Below are positions 1 through 8,659 of a stretch of 56,941 nucleotides of DNA, piece after piece. The notes beneath the pieces are model-generated. The model was not told where the DNA came from. It worked only from the letters and a program-made list of their open reading frames with translations, and searched no databases. The position numbers were made by a program, and so were the translations under genes. This DNA is from Phycisphaerae bacterium (GTDB lineage Bacteria > Planctomycetota > Phycisphaerae > UBA1845): NCBI GenBank assembly GCA_013360585.1, contig JABWBH010000014.1:84770-141710 (forward strand), in the 5' to 3' direction. The first letter of the stretch is position 1. Every line of letters begins with the position of its first letter.

Positions 1-1006
1 CGCGATTGTGGCAGTCCATGCAATCGATCGTCCGAACCGTTCCTGCCGGCGGAGGCTCGTCATGAGGGCGCCCGTCCGAGCGGTAGATGCGTTCCGTTCC
101 GGAGGCGTCCGTGCTGCGGACCCAGGGGACATCCTGAAGCTCCTCGTCCAGCGCCACGTACTCGATCTTCAAGTCCAGCGCCATGTGCCAGTGAATGCCC
201 TCCGCCCGACCCCACAAAGGATCCGCCCCGCCCGTCTTCAACATCATCCGCACTTCCCGCCGCGTATTCTGCTCGTCTGGAGAGAAGTGAACGCGCGTCC
301 GAAGCTGCGACCCGAAAAACTTCGCCGGCCAGTGACACTCCTCGCACGTCTCTCGTGCCGGGCGAAGCTCCGAAATCGCCGGCGGAATCGGCTTCGAGTA
401 CGAGTCAAACCACACCGCAAACACCTGTCGCACGCCCGACAGCTTCGCCTTCACGAACCATCCCGCCCCCGATCCGATGTGGCACTCCGCACACGACACT
501 CGCGCGTGCGGCGATTGCTCGTACGCCGCGTACTGCGGCTCCATCACCGCGTGACACGTCAGCCCGCAGAACTCCGACGACTCCGTGAAGTGATAACCGT
601 GATACCCGCTGACCCCGAGAATCGGCAGCATCAGAAACGTGATCAGCAGAAACGCCTGCACCGGACGACGCTGGCGCGGGTCATTCAGGTCGATCCGCGG
701 AAACCGCCAACTGATCCTCCGCAGCGGATCCGTCCGCCTCACCTTCCGAAGCCGAAGCAGCAGCCCCGCCGGTGCGATCACCAGCCCCACGACCACCACG
801 CCCGGAATCACCATCAGGCCCACGATGTCCACATACGGGTTCGCGGACGGCGAAACCATCGCGAACAATCCGAACGTGATCAGCAGGATCAGCCCGCTGA
901 CCACGATGAACACGCCCGTCATCGTAATCGCGTTGTTCCACAGCGGCGTCGGCGTCGCCGATCCCCTTCCCGCCTCAACCTCCGCGTCGCACACCGGTTC
1001 GTTCAT
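1..1006 (-). CDS. NapC/NirT-type multihaem cytochrome c, 3' end beyond window
   Basis: The frame is open from the ATG at 1006 to the window edge (335 codons), so the C-terminus is missing. Hydrophobic segments lie near residues 29-50, 60-82 and 117-137. They are followed by haem-binding motifs CGLTCH (147-152), CAECH (172-176), CEECH (221-225) and CMDCH (329-333). The stretch after the third membrane segment resembles NapC/NirT quinol dehydrogenases, which pass electrons from the quinol pool to periplasmic reductases. The first haem motif has three residues between the cysteines instead of two. The extra membrane segments exceed the single anchor of classical NapC. The partner reductase would lie to the left of the window. 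Family membership is fairly sure; the electron acceptor is unknown. Confidence 0.85.
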   Translation of the reverse strand, partial: MNEPVCDAEVEAGRGSATPTPLWNNAITMTGVFIVVSGLILLITFGLFAMVSPSANPYVDIVGLMVIPGVVVVGLVIAPAGLLLRLRKVRRTDPLRRISWRFPRIDLNDPRQRRPVQAFLLITFLMLPILGVSGYHGYHFTESSEFCGLTCHAVMEPQYAAYEQSPHARVSCAECHIGSGAGWFVKAKLSGVRQVFAVWFDSYSKPIPPAISELRPARETCEECHWPAKFFGSQLRTRVHFSPDEQNTRREVRMMLKTGGADPLWGRAEGIHWHMALDLKIEYVALDEELQDVPWVRSTDASGTERIYRSDGRPHDEPPPAGTVRTIDCMDCHNR

Positions 1007-1017
1007 TGAAGGACTCC

Positions 1018-1131
1018 GTCCCTGCCGCTCCCTGCACGGGGCGGACCACGCACGTCGAAGCTTACGTAAGACGAACTACACCCGTCGCTCCCTACGCAGG
1101 GCGGGCTACGCCCGCCGCAGCTTGATGCGCC
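1018..1131. repeat. degenerate 30-bp tandem repeat, about 3.8 copies
   Basis: Units at 1042-1071, 1072-1101 and 1102-1131 share the pattern CGRRCYACRCMCGYCG followed by a variable half; a partial copy precedes them from about 1018. The GGGCGGGCTACGCCCGCC portion can form a hairpin. A related single copy (CTACGCAGGGCGCGCC) is seen near 48495, so this may be a dispersed intergenic element. It lies between the divergent cytochrome and glyA genes. Confidence 0.6.
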
Positions 1132-1355
1132 CGCCGCTGATCCACTGCTGATGAAAATCATCGACAAGCCGGCGCCGGGTGCAATACGGCTACGCCGCCG
1201 ACCTCATGAACGCCGCCCCTGCCGGCGCGTGATTTCACGCCGCCGACCCCCCGCTTCCCGCACGCCTCGACTCCTGCACGATCCGCACCGCGCCGGATGG
1301 CGCCTCCCCCCCAACCTTGGAGGGACGCCGGCGCCACGCTAAAGTGACCGCCATC

Positions 1356-2600
1356 ATGCGATCCCACGAAACCATCAGCGTTGTTGATCCCGAAATCTGG
1401 CCGCACCTGCAGGCGGAAGTCCGCCGCCAGCAGGAAACGCTGGAACTCATCGCCTCGGAGAACCACGTCTCGCATGCGGTTCTTGAAGCCCTGGGCACCG
1501 TCTTCACCAACAAATACGCCGAAGGCTACCCCGGCAAGCGCTACTACGGCGGTTGCGCCAACATGGACGCCGTCGAAGACCTCGCCCGCAACCGCGCAAA
1601 GCAGCTCTTCAAGTGCGACCACGTTAACGTCCAACCGCATTCCGGCAGCCAGGCGAACCAGGCCGTCTATCTGTCCGTCCTCCAGCCGGGCGACACGATC
1701 CTGTCGCTCGACCTCGCCCACGGCGGACACCTCTCCCACGGCATGAAGATCAACATGACCGGTCTGCTTTACAACGTCGTGCATTACGGCGTGGACCGAA
1801 AGACCGAGCGCTTCGACTTCGACGAGATCGCCCGCCTTGCCCGCGAGCACAAGCCCAGGCTGATCATCACCGGCGCATCCGCCTACCCGCGCCTGATCGA
1901 CTTCACCCGCTTCAGCGAGATCGCCGCTGAAGTCGGCGCGATCCACATGGCCGATATCGCGCATATCGCCGGGATGGTCGCGGTCGGACTTCACCCCTCG
2001 CCCGTACCGACAGCCGGCTTCGTCACCACCACGACGCACAAAACGCTCCGCGGACCGCGCGGTGGAATGACGATGTGCAAGGAGGAGTTCGCCAAAAAGC
2101 TCGACTCCCGTGTCTTCCCCGGTCTTCAGGGCGGACCGCTCATGCACTGCATCGCCGCCAAGGCCGTCGCCTTCGCCGAGGCGCTCAAGCCGGAGTTCCG
2201 CGCCTATCAGGAGCAGATCCTCCGCAACGCCAAGGCCCTTGCCGAAGCGCTGATGTCAAAAGGCTTCCGCATCGTCTCCGGCGGCACGGACAACCACCTC
2301 ATGCTGGTGGATCTCCGCCCGGCTTACCCTAACGTCACCGGCGCCGCCGCCGAGAAGTGGCTCGAATCCGCGGGCATCATCACCAACAAAAACATGATCC
2401 CCTTCGACGAACGCAAACCCGTGGAGACGAGCGGCCTGCGCCTCGGCACGCCCGCGCTGACCACCCGGGGCCTGAAGGAAGACCACATGCGCACCATCGC
2501 GAGCCTGATCGACCGCGTTTTGAAGGGGGAAGGAGAGGCGAAGGCGGTCGAGGCGGTGCGAGGAGAGGTGCTGACGATGTGCAGGGCATTCCCGCTGTAG
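1356..2600 (+). CDS. glyA: serine hydroxymethyltransferase
   Basis: PLP enzyme interconverting serine plus tetrahydrofolate with glycine plus 5,10-methylene-tetrahydrofolate; it is cytosolic and the main source of one-carbon units. The 414-residue product has the normal family length. It contains the conserved N-terminal IASENHVS region, the [13 protein letters not shown] substrate region and the PLP-lysine motif [14 protein letters not shown] near residue 230. The ATG at 1356 is chosen because it gives the usual N-terminus. A GTG at 1344 is in frame, and a GGAGGG lies upstream at about 1319-1325, slightly far for either start. The neighbour downstream on the same strand is trpF, about 220 bases away. 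Confidence 0.97.
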   Translation: MRSHETISVVDPEIWPHLQAEVRRQQETLELIASENHVSHAVLEALGTVFTNKYAEGYPGKRYYGGCANMDAVEDLARNRAKQLFKCDHVNVQPHSGSQANQAVYLSVLQPGDTILSLDLAHGGHLSHGMKINMTGLLYNVVHYGVDRKTERFDFDEIARLAREHKPRLIITGASAYPRLIDFTRFSEIAAEVGAIHMADIAHIAGMVAVGLHPSPVPTAGFVTTTTHKTLRGPRGGMTMCKEEFAKKLDSRVFPGLQGGPLMHCIAAKAVAFAEALKPEFRAYQEQILRNAKALAEALMSKGFRIVSGGTDNHLMLVDLRPAYPNVTGAAAEKWLESAGIITNKNMIPFDERKPVETSGLRLGTPALTTRGLKEDHMRTIASLIDRVLKGEGEAKAVEAVRGEVLTMCRAFPL

Positions 2601-2819
2601 AGGCGGTTGCACTACGGTTACACGACGAATCTGCACGCCCCTCACGCGACGTGCGGAACGTGCAGACGGCGATCGACGCACGGATCGTCCCCGACCGGCG
2701 CACGCCGCGCAACGCCAGCGTCACCTGCACCGGCGCCTTGCTGCGCCGCCGGGAATCCACGACGGTACCGTCCGACGAGCAGCGACGCCCGCCCGCCGCC
2801 CACAACAACTGACGCGACG

Positions 2820-3548
2820 ATGACAATCAAAATATGCGGCATCACAACACCGGACGACGCGGCAACCATCCTCGCAGCCGGCGCGGACTGGTTCGGTCTG
2901 AATCTGGTCGCCGGACCCCGGCGGATTCCCCTCGACGTTGCCGGAAGAATTCTCGTGGAAACCGGTCTTTACGAAGCCGCCGTCGCGCTCGTCGCGGCCG
3001 ACGCCCTCGGTGACCCGGAACGGTGCCCCGCCGCGCTGGCCGCGCTCGGTTTACGCCGGCTTCAGATTTACGGACACCCGTCGCGCTCGGCGCTTGACGA
3101 GCTTTCCGCAGCGGGCCTCTCTTGGATCGCCGTGCATCACCTCGCGCCTCCGCCTGCGCCGTCCGAATTCCGCGCGCCGTTGGACCGCTCCGCGGCCCTC
3201 GCCGCGCTGGCCGACGCGGCGAAGCGGTCCGGGGACGATGGCGCGTCGTTCCTGCTTCTTGACACGGCCTCGCCCCTGCTCGGCGGATCAGGACGCCGAT
3301 CAGACTGGGGCATGCTCGTCGAGGCTCGAGATCGCGGACTGCTTCAGGGAGCACCGCCGATCCTCCTCGCCGGCGGACTGACGCCCGCCAACGTCGCGCA
3401 GGCCGTGTGCGAATGCCGACCCGCCGGCGTCGATGTCAGCTCAGGCGTGGAAATCGCACCGGGACGGAAGGATGTCGGGAAAGTCCGCGCGTTCGTCACC
3501 GCGGCTCGCGCGGCATTCGCGCCGCCGGGACGCGGATCGCCTCAATGA
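2820..3548 (+). CDS. trpF: phosphoribosylanthranilate isomerase
   Basis: Third step of tryptophan synthesis: Amadori rearrangement of N-(5-phosphoribosyl)anthranilate to CdRP on a TIM barrel. The 242-residue product begins with the diagnostic KICGIT (residues 4-9, catalytic Cys in this loop). It ends with the phosphate-binding segments ILLAGGLTPANV and GVDVSSGVE, typical of TrpF. The frame is open for about 210 bases further upstream, but that part reads as low-complexity Arg/Pro/Thr-rich sequence, so the start is placed at 2820, directly before KICGIT. No other trp gene is in the window, so the pathway genes are scattered. Its stop is 7 bases from the convergent glycosidase gene. Confidence 0.93.
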   Translation: MTIKICGITTPDDAATILAAGADWFGLNLVAGPRRIPLDVAGRILVETGLYEAAVALVAADALGDPERCPAALAALGLRRLQIYGHPSRSALDELSAAGLSWIAVHHLAPPPAPSEFRAPLDRSAALAALADAAKRSGDDGASFLLLDTASPLLGGSGRRSDWGMLVEARDRGLLQGAPPILLAGGLTPANVAQAVCECRPAGVDVSSGVEIAPGRKDVGKVRAFVTAARAAFAPPGRGSPQ

Positions 3549-3554
3549 CGATCC

Positions 3555-5792
3555 TCACTCGATCGCCGCTCCGCTAAGACGCGGCAGGCGGCGCTCCCGC
3601 AGCGCCCGCGCTCGCGGGGAGTCCACGAACACCAGAAACGGGCGGCTCCAGCTTTCGAGCAACGACCGGGCGTCCAGCCCCGGACCCGCCGCCACCCGAA
3701 AGCGGTACGTCATCCGCCCGTGCGCCGTCGCCGGAAAGTTCACATACCAGTAATTGTGATACAGACAAAAGGCCAGCGCGCCGTTCTGCGGACGCACGTC
3801 ACGCCCCCAGCGCCCCGTGTTGATCCCGCCGAAGTGAACCACCGGCGCGTCCGGCGACCAGACCGTCACGTTCGTCCCGTCCCGTCCGCGTATTTCGACG
3901 CCCTGATGCACGACATGCCAGTCCCGGCAGCCGCCCGGCAACTCGTCCACGCCCGGGCGATGTCGAAATCCGCCGGATTCAACCCGGATCTCGACGGGAT
4001 CGACCAGCGGCTGAAACACGAGAAAATACGCGTGCGGCGCGACATCCGGTTGTTGCACCCCCGACAGCGTCAGCTCTCGTCCAGCGCCGTCCACCGTCGC
4101 CTGCTCCGAAATCGTCAGATCGCTCCAGCCCGGCAATATCAGTCTCGCCCTCACGCCTGATCCCGCGGATCCGCCGCACGCTTCGATCCCGTCAACCACG
4201 GCCTCGGTCCGCTGAAGGCGCGCCTCCGGGTTGCCGTGGCGCAGCGCCAGCCGCCCTCCGATGAGATCCTCACGGATCAACGTCGGCATCTGAGCTCGGA
4301 ATCGCGCCGTCGAATCCGTCGGCGCGTTCACCCGCGTCGCGTCGGCGAGTTCGAACGACTCAATCTGAAAGCGAATCAGCTCTCCGGGAAGCGGGTTCGC
4401 CATCGCTTTCAGCGTCGCCGTCGCATGCGGACCGGACGGCGCCTCAACCGTCAACGATAGCGAAAGCGCTTTCTCAGGCCGCACGTTCAACCGACCTTGA
4501 TCCGGAAAGTCCTCGCGCGGCAGCGTTGAAGCCGCAGTGTCCGCAATCTGGCACTCCTCCGGGAAGCAAATGCATCCGCCGCCCCGCGCCGCCGCCGCCA
4601 GAACATCCTCCGCGAGCAGCGCCGCCTCCTCGGCCGCGCGATGCGCCAGCCGCGACTTGTCCGCCCACTGCCGCTTCGTATCCGGCGCTTCCGGCTCGCC
4701 CACGCTGCGCCAGCTTCCGAACGTGTGCTCCAGGTACATCCAGACGTCGCGCTGGGCGGCCTCGAAGACTGTCCCGACCGCCTTGTCCTTGTCCTCCAGC
4801 AGCGGTTCGATCGCTCGCAGCGTCCGCCGCGCCTCGTACGCCCGCTTCAGCTCCAGCGGGGCGCTCGCCAGCCCGTCGGACCACCAGTCCGGCCACGTGC
4901 CCGCATGTTCGGGGAACGATGCGCCGCACGCCTCGAGCGCGTCGAAGAACTCGTCGATCGTCGCAGACACAAACTCGAAGTCGCGGTACAACGCCTCCGT
5001 CCGTCCGCTGGTCGACGATCCCGCGTCCGACCACGCGGGATCCCGAGCGCCTTCCCGCTGACGCCGCCCCCCGCTTTCCCGCCACGCCCGCGCCATCTGC
5101 GCCATCCACGGCGCCGCCAGCCCGTTGTCGTCGTACGTCCCGCACCCCTGAAGCAGGCAGACCGGAAGCGCGTACCCCGCCCGCGCCAGATCCTCCGCGA
5201 ACCGCCGCGCTCCCTCGCAGAAAGCGTCAAACCCCCGGTGCATGCCGTATTCGTTCGCGCGCAGGTACACGAACCCGTTGTACACGAGAATCCGCCCACC
5301 CCCCGGGCCGCGCCAGAAAAAGGCGTTCGGGCGGGTGAAGGGCGCGCCTCCGCGCTCCTCGTTGATCGCGAACGACATCCGCGTCACGCCGATGTCGTTC
5401 AGCAGGTCCGGCAGGCAGGCGCTCACGCCGTTGACGTCGCACTGCATCGCCGATCGCAGCGGGATCGCGTGCTTGTCGCAGAAGCGCCGCGCATACCGGA
5501 GCATCCGGCGGAAGTCTTCAGCATCGAGGTGGTCCGACCCGTTCAGGTACGTCGCCGTCAAACCGATCCGACCGTCGCGCGCCGCCTCGATGAACCCCTC
5601 CGGCAGCGGGATTCCGCGGCGCAGCGCCTCGTCGATCATCCAGAAGCACTCGACCGTGAAGCGGTATTCCGGATCCTCTCGCGCAAAGGCGACGGAACGG
5701 GCGATGTTGCGCAGTTGGTGTCGCCAGACCTCATCGCGCGGGTGTGTGTACCCCGGGTCGCTGTGCGAGTGCTGTACGAGGAAGACTTTCAT
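3555..5792 (-). CDS. GH38-like alpha-mannosidase family protein
   Basis: The 745-residue product begins with a glycoside hydrolase 38-like (beta/alpha) barrel. The HSHSDPGYT motif at residues 8-16 matches the zinc-binding HxHxDxGWT signature of alpha-mannosidases. CDVNG at about 118-122 occupies the place of the catalytic Asp, and a beta-rich C-terminal half follows. No signal peptide is visible, so it is probably cytosolic. The family (DUF5054-like branch) is often found with glycan-degradation loci; the substrate cannot be told from sequence. A -10-like TATACT lies 11 bases before the start codon. A truncated, decayed copy of its first 60 codons lies upstream at 6185-6394. Confidence 0.8.
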   Translation of the reverse strand: MKVFLVQHSHSDPGYTHPRDEVWRHQLRNIARSVAFAREDPEYRFTVECFWMIDEALRRGIPLPEGFIEAARDGRIGLTATYLNGSDHLDAEDFRRMLRYARRFCDKHAIPLRSAMQCDVNGVSACLPDLLNDIGVTRMSFAINEERGGAPFTRPNAFFWRGPGGGRILVYNGFVYLRANEYGMHRGFDAFCEGARRFAEDLARAGYALPVCLLQGCGTYDDNGLAAPWMAQMARAWRESGGRRQREGARDPAWSDAGSSTSGRTEALYRDFEFVSATIDEFFDALEACGASFPEHAGTWPDWWSDGLASAPLELKRAYEARRTLRAIEPLLEDKDKAVGTVFEAAQRDVWMYLEHTFGSWRSVGEPEAPDTKRQWADKSRLAHRAAEEAALLAEDVLAAAARGGGCICFPEECQIADTAASTLPREDFPDQGRLNVRPEKALSLSLTVEAPSGPHATATLKAMANPLPGELIRFQIESFELADATRVNAPTDSTARFRAQMPTLIREDLIGGRLALRHGNPEARLQRTEAVVDGIEACGGSAGSGVRARLILPGWSDLTISEQATVDGAGRELTLSGVQQPDVAPHAYFLVFQPLVDPVEIRVESGGFRHRPGVDELPGGCRDWHVVHQGVEIRGRDGTNVTVWSPDAPVVHFGGINTGRWGRDVRPQNGALAFCLYHNYWYVNFPATAHGRMTYRFRVAAGPGLDARSLLESWSRPFLVFVDSPRARALRERRLPRLSGAAIE

Positions 5793-5803
5793 CCGTGCAG
5801 CCG

Positions 5804-5809
5804 AGTATA
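5804..5809 (-). promoter_or_regulatory. candidate -10 box of the GH38-like gene
   Basis: The minus strand reads TATACT, ending 11 bases before the ATG at 5792. No convincing -35 is visible. The upstream bases are partly retained in front of the decayed copy at 6394 (CACGG-ATG context and a TATCAT further up), which suggests the duplication included the promoter region. Confidence 0.4.
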
Positions 5810-5849
5810 CCGCGCTTCACGTCGAGCGAGATGTACTCAAGCCGCGGAT

Positions 5850-6194
5850 TCAGGCTGCCTTCGGACCGTCTCCCGAGGCGGGGCTTCGTTCGATCTCCGA
5901 GACTTCCCGACGGACCGAAGGGGTCGGACTTCGAGGCGGTTCCGTCGGTTGTGCAGGCGAGCCGGCCTCGGCCGACCGCGATTCCGGCGGGTTTCCAGGG
6001 ATGAACTCCCGCATCTTGCGCTTCATTCGGTTCAACAACGTCCGCGCGAAAACAAACTCGGTCGCGAGGATCCCCAGACCGCCGAGAATTCCGAGAATGC
6101 CCGGACCGGGCGTGACGATCATGACCACGCCCAGAAGCACCACCGTCCCCCCGATGACCAGGACCACGACTTTCCGGGCGGTCTTCAACAGCAT
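5850..6194 (-). CDS. PGPGW-family small membrane protein
   Basis: A 114-residue protein with two predicted membrane helices (about residues 8-28 and 30-48) joined by the VTPGPGILGILGGLGIL signature of Pfam PGPGW (PF09656), whose function is unknown. The C-terminal third is Pro/Ser/Arg-rich and probably disordered. The ATG at 6194 is preferred to an upstream in-frame start at 6251, which would lie inside the decayed GH38 copy. The gene sits between the full GH38-like gene and that remnant, all on the same strand, so it may use the promoter duplicated with the remnant. Confidence 0.75.
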   Translation of the reverse strand: MLLKTARKVVVLVIGGTVVLLGVVMIVTPGPGILGILGGLGILATEFVFARTLLNRMKRKMREFIPGNPPESRSAEAGSPAQPTEPPRSPTPSVRREVSEIERSPASGDGPKAA

Positions 6195-6394
6195 GATGCG
6201 TCCACCGGCGCGCCCCCGCGGCGCAGCGCCTCGTCGATCATCCGGAAGCACTCAAGCGTGAACCGGTACTCCGGATCCTCCCGCGAGAACGCGACGGACC
6301 GCGCGAGGCTGCAAAGCCGATGTTGCCGGGCTTTGTCGCGCGGGTGCGTGTGCCCCGGGTCACGCTGCGAGTGTTGTACGAGAAAAATTCTCAT
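6185..6394 (-). pseudogene. decayed copy of the 5' end of the GH38-like gene
   Basis: The first 60 codons (6215-6394) align without gaps to the first 60 of the GH38-like gene at 5792: both start MxxFLVQHS and share SVAF-REDPEYRFT-ECF-MIDEALRRG. After RRG the homology stops and the frame ends 9 codons later. The zinc motif HSHSD has become HSQRD, so even the retained part could not bind metal normally. About 50 bases of upstream sequence also look related. I read it as a partial tandem duplication whose remainder was replaced by the PGPGW gene. Confidence 0.75.
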
Positions 6395-6586
6395 CCGTGC
6401 GCCTCCGAACCGATGATACCGCTCCTGAAAGTTTCACGTCTCCGGGCGACCGCAGTCGGCACAACACCGGAAGCCATCCTCCGCAGATTGTAAGGAATCG
6501 CCTCCGCAAACGACCAAGGACGCAGCGGCGCCTGTCACTGGAGTGACCGGGCCGCGAAATCGGATCAGGACAGGAGGATCGGTCGC

Positions 6587-7504
6587 ATGCGTCAAAGAAG
6601 CACAGGAGCAACCAGATTGTGGCTGGGGATCGCCGTGGCGGCGTGCCTCGGCGCCCGGACGCCGGCGTCGGGGCAGGACTACGAACTGAGCGTTATCGCG
6701 CGCGGTCTGGAAAGACCGACGGGCATCGCTGTGCATCGCAAGGGCAACGTGTACTTCACCCAACTTCCGACGCCCGGCGTCAACGGCGACAACGGCGGAA
6801 GCAACCGCGTCATGAGGCTGCACCGTAACGGCAACCTGCGCGAGTTGACGTTCGGCGAACCGGAACCGACGCACATCGCCGTTACACAACGGAAGACCCT
6901 TTACTGGACATGCAAGTCCGCGGGCGTCATTCTCACCTTCTCCGGAGGCGAGCGAAGTCTCGTACTCAATGAGCTTGAGGATCCCAGCGGCATCGCCGTC
7001 GCCGACCGCGGCCCTTCGGCGGGCGAACTGACCTTCACGCAAATCCCCACCCCGGGAGTCAACGGCGACAACGGCGGACGCAACCGCGTCTCCGTTTACG
7101 ACGGAAACAATATCTTTGACCTCAGTTCAGGCGAACCCGAACCCACGGATGTCGCCGTGGACGACGACGGCACGGCCTACTGGACCTGCACCTCGGCCGG
7201 CGTCATCCTTTACCAGCCGCGCGGCGGTGAACGAACGCTGCTTCTGCACGACTTGAACTTGCCGAGCGGGATCGCGGTGGACCGCGAGGGGCATGTATAT
7301 TTCACCGAGCTTCCGACCCCGGGTGTTCCGGGCGACGAAGGCGGCATGAACCGCATCTGGAAGCATGACCCCGACACCGGCGAAACCACGCTCATTCACG
7401 AAGGCGACCCGGACCCGGTGGATGTCGCGGTGACGCCGGACGGGACGACGGTGTACTGGACGTGCCGCTCGGCGGGCGTCATTGTCGCCGCCCGACGGCG
7501 GTAA
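6587..7504 (+). CDS. secreted beta-propeller protein with three ~90-residue repeats
   Basis: A 305-residue protein with an N-terminal signal peptide (hydrophobic core near residues 12-22, cleavage near ASGQ). Three internal repeats each contain a GIAV start, a PTPGVNGDNGG-type loop (PTPGVPGDEGG in the third), a GEPEPTDVAV segment and a YWTCxSAGVI end. Each repeat probably makes two blades of an NHL/SMP-30-like six-bladed propeller. The polyglycine/Asn/Asp loops could bind calcium. AGGAGG lies 9 bases before the ATG. The function is unknown; it is probably an extracytoplasmic binding or hydrolase-like protein. Confidence 0.75.
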   Translation: MRQRSTGATRLWLGIAVAACLGARTPASGQDYELSVIARGLERPTGIAVHRKGNVYFTQLPTPGVNGDNGGSNRVMRLHRNGNLRELTFGEPEPTHIAVTQRKTLYWTCKSAGVILTFSGGERSLVLNELEDPSGIAVADRGPSAGELTFTQIPTPGVNGDNGGRNRVSVYDGNNIFDLSSGEPEPTDVAVDDDGTAYWTCTSAGVILYQPRGGERTLLLHDLNLPSGIAVDREGHVYFTELPTPGVPGDEGGMNRIWKHDPDTGETTLIHEGDPDPVDVAVTPDGTTVYWTCRSAGVIVAARRR

Positions 7505-7532
7505 ATATGAACCAGGGTTGCCCTCGGTGACT

Positions 7533-7598
7533 GCGCCCGCCGGTCCGGATGCATGCCGACGGCGCTTCCGCGACCTCGGATCAAGGACCGGCGGGTGC
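7533..7598. repeat. 14-bp-stem inverted repeat between propeller and sigma genes
   Basis: Arm GCGCCCGCCGGTCC (7533-7546) pairs with GGACCGGCGGGTGC (7585-7598) through 14 base pairs, one of them G-U, around a 38-base loop. There is no U-tract after it, so it is not a classical terminator. It lies in the leader of the ECF sigma gene and 3' of the propeller gene. Confidence 0.6.
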
Positions 7599-7687
7599 GG
7601 CGTGGGATCGGGGGATGTTTTCAATGCTTTCTTTGAGGCGGGGCGAGGCATGCTTCGGAAAGGCGACGCGCTGCTGGGGGTCGAACG

Positions 7688-8314
7688 TTGACGACTGCGG
7701 AACGAAACGCAACAGAACGTCCGATCGAGCAGGCTTCGTCGCTCGAGCCTGCACCCGCGAATGCGGCAACATGGCTGGACGAGCACGGCGATATGCTTTG
7801 CGCCTACGCACTGCGCTGCGTCGGGCGCCGGGATGTTGCGGAAGACCTCGTGCAGGAGACGTTCGTCGCCGCCCTCAGGGATCCGTCCCGTCATCGCGGC
7901 GAGGCCTGCCTAAGAACGTGGTTGATCGCAATTCTCAAACGAAAGGTCGTTGATCACTTTCGCGCACTGGCTCGCCGACCGGAGGTTGCGGAACTCCTGG
8001 AGCGCGCCCGCGAGGAAACGTCGTTCACGGATCACGGAACGTGGGCCCAGCCGCCGGCGGACTGGCCCTCCCCGTGCGTGGATTCGCTGGACCGCGCGGC
8101 GTTCCGGCGGGCATTGTCGGTGTGCCTGTCCGAACTGCCGCCGGCGGCGCGAGCGGCGTTCGTGTTGCGAGAGGTCGTGCAGATGCCCACTCCGGAGGTC
8201 TGCGAGGTTCTCGCCGTGACCGCGACTCACCTCCACGTCCTGTTGCACCGGGCACGGATGCGCCTGCGCGGCTGTCTTGAGTCCCGCTGGTCACCCGGCG
8301 GAAGGGGAGCCTGA
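7688..8314 (+). CDS. ECF-type RNA polymerase sigma factor
   Basis: A 208-residue sigma-70 family factor. Region 2 holds YALRCVGRRDVAEDLVQETFVAA (about 37-59) and WLIAILKRKVVDHFR. Region 4 holds LSELPPAARAAFVLREVV and an HTH ending in HVLLHRARMRLR. There is no region 1 or 3, as usual for ECF factors, which direct RNA polymerase to stress or envelope promoters. The start is a TTG at 7688 because no ATG or GTG lies upstream in frame. The next gene encodes its probable anti-sigma factor 4 bases after the stop. Region 4 contains several non-consensus residues, so the promoter cannot be predicted. Confidence 0.88.
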   Translation: MTTAERNATERPIEQASSLEPAPANAATWLDEHGDMLCAYALRCVGRRDVAEDLVQETFVAALRDPSRHRGEACLRTWLIAILKRKVVDHFRALARRPEVAELLERAREETSFTDHGTWAQPPADWPSPCVDSLDRAAFRRALSVCLSELPPAARAAFVLREVVQMPTPEVCEVLAVTATHLHVLLHRARMRLRGCLESRWSPGGRGA

Positions 8315-8318
8315 TGAC

Positions 8319-8621
8319 ATGAATTGCAGGCAGGTCAGTCGGCTGGTGTCGGACGGTCTGGACCGCAAGCTCGCTCTGCATGAGCGCCTCGCGGTCTGGA
8401 TTCACCTGCTGTACTGCCGGGCATGCGCCGCCTACCGCAAACAGGTGCTGATGCTCCGCGAATTCGCACGCCCCCCCGAAGCCGTCACCGGCTCAGGAGT
8501 CCTGTCTCCCGAACCCCCCGAACCAGCTTCGCCTCACGTGGACCCGGGTTTCGAAGAACCGCTTTCTCTCCAGGCCCGCCGTCGCATTCGCCAGGCGCTT
8601 GATCCCAGAACCCCTGAGTGA
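8319..8621 (+). CDS. probable zinc-finger anti-sigma factor
   Basis: A 100-residue protein that starts with MNCRQVSRLVSDGLDRKL and has HLLYCRAC, the Hx3CxxC half of the zinc-binding anti-sigma (ZAS) fold. The C-terminal half is Pro/Glu-rich with no membrane helix, so it would be a soluble, cytosolic regulator. GAAGGGGAG lies 8 bases before the ATG at 8319, and the gap to the sigma stop is 4 bases, so the pair is co-transcribed and likely translationally coupled. The lack of a transmembrane sensor domain suggests redox or ligand control rather than proteolysis; that is inference. Confidence 0.75.
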   Translation: MNCRQVSRLVSDGLDRKLALHERLAVWIHLLYCRACAAYRKQVLMLREFARPPEAVTGSGVLSPEPPEPASPHVDPGFEEPLSLQARRRIRQALDPRTPE

Positions 8622-8659
8622 TCGGCGCCCGGTCCGCGGAGCCCCGAGGGCGCGGCGGG

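Noticed and set aside
8-1009. 333-codon open frame on the plus strand at the left edge
   Set aside because: Arg-rich shadow; the minus strand carries four haem-binding motifs in a continuous frame.
1132-1355. Possible glycine or other riboswitch before glyA
   Set aside because: No recognisable conserved core; only GC-rich sequence.
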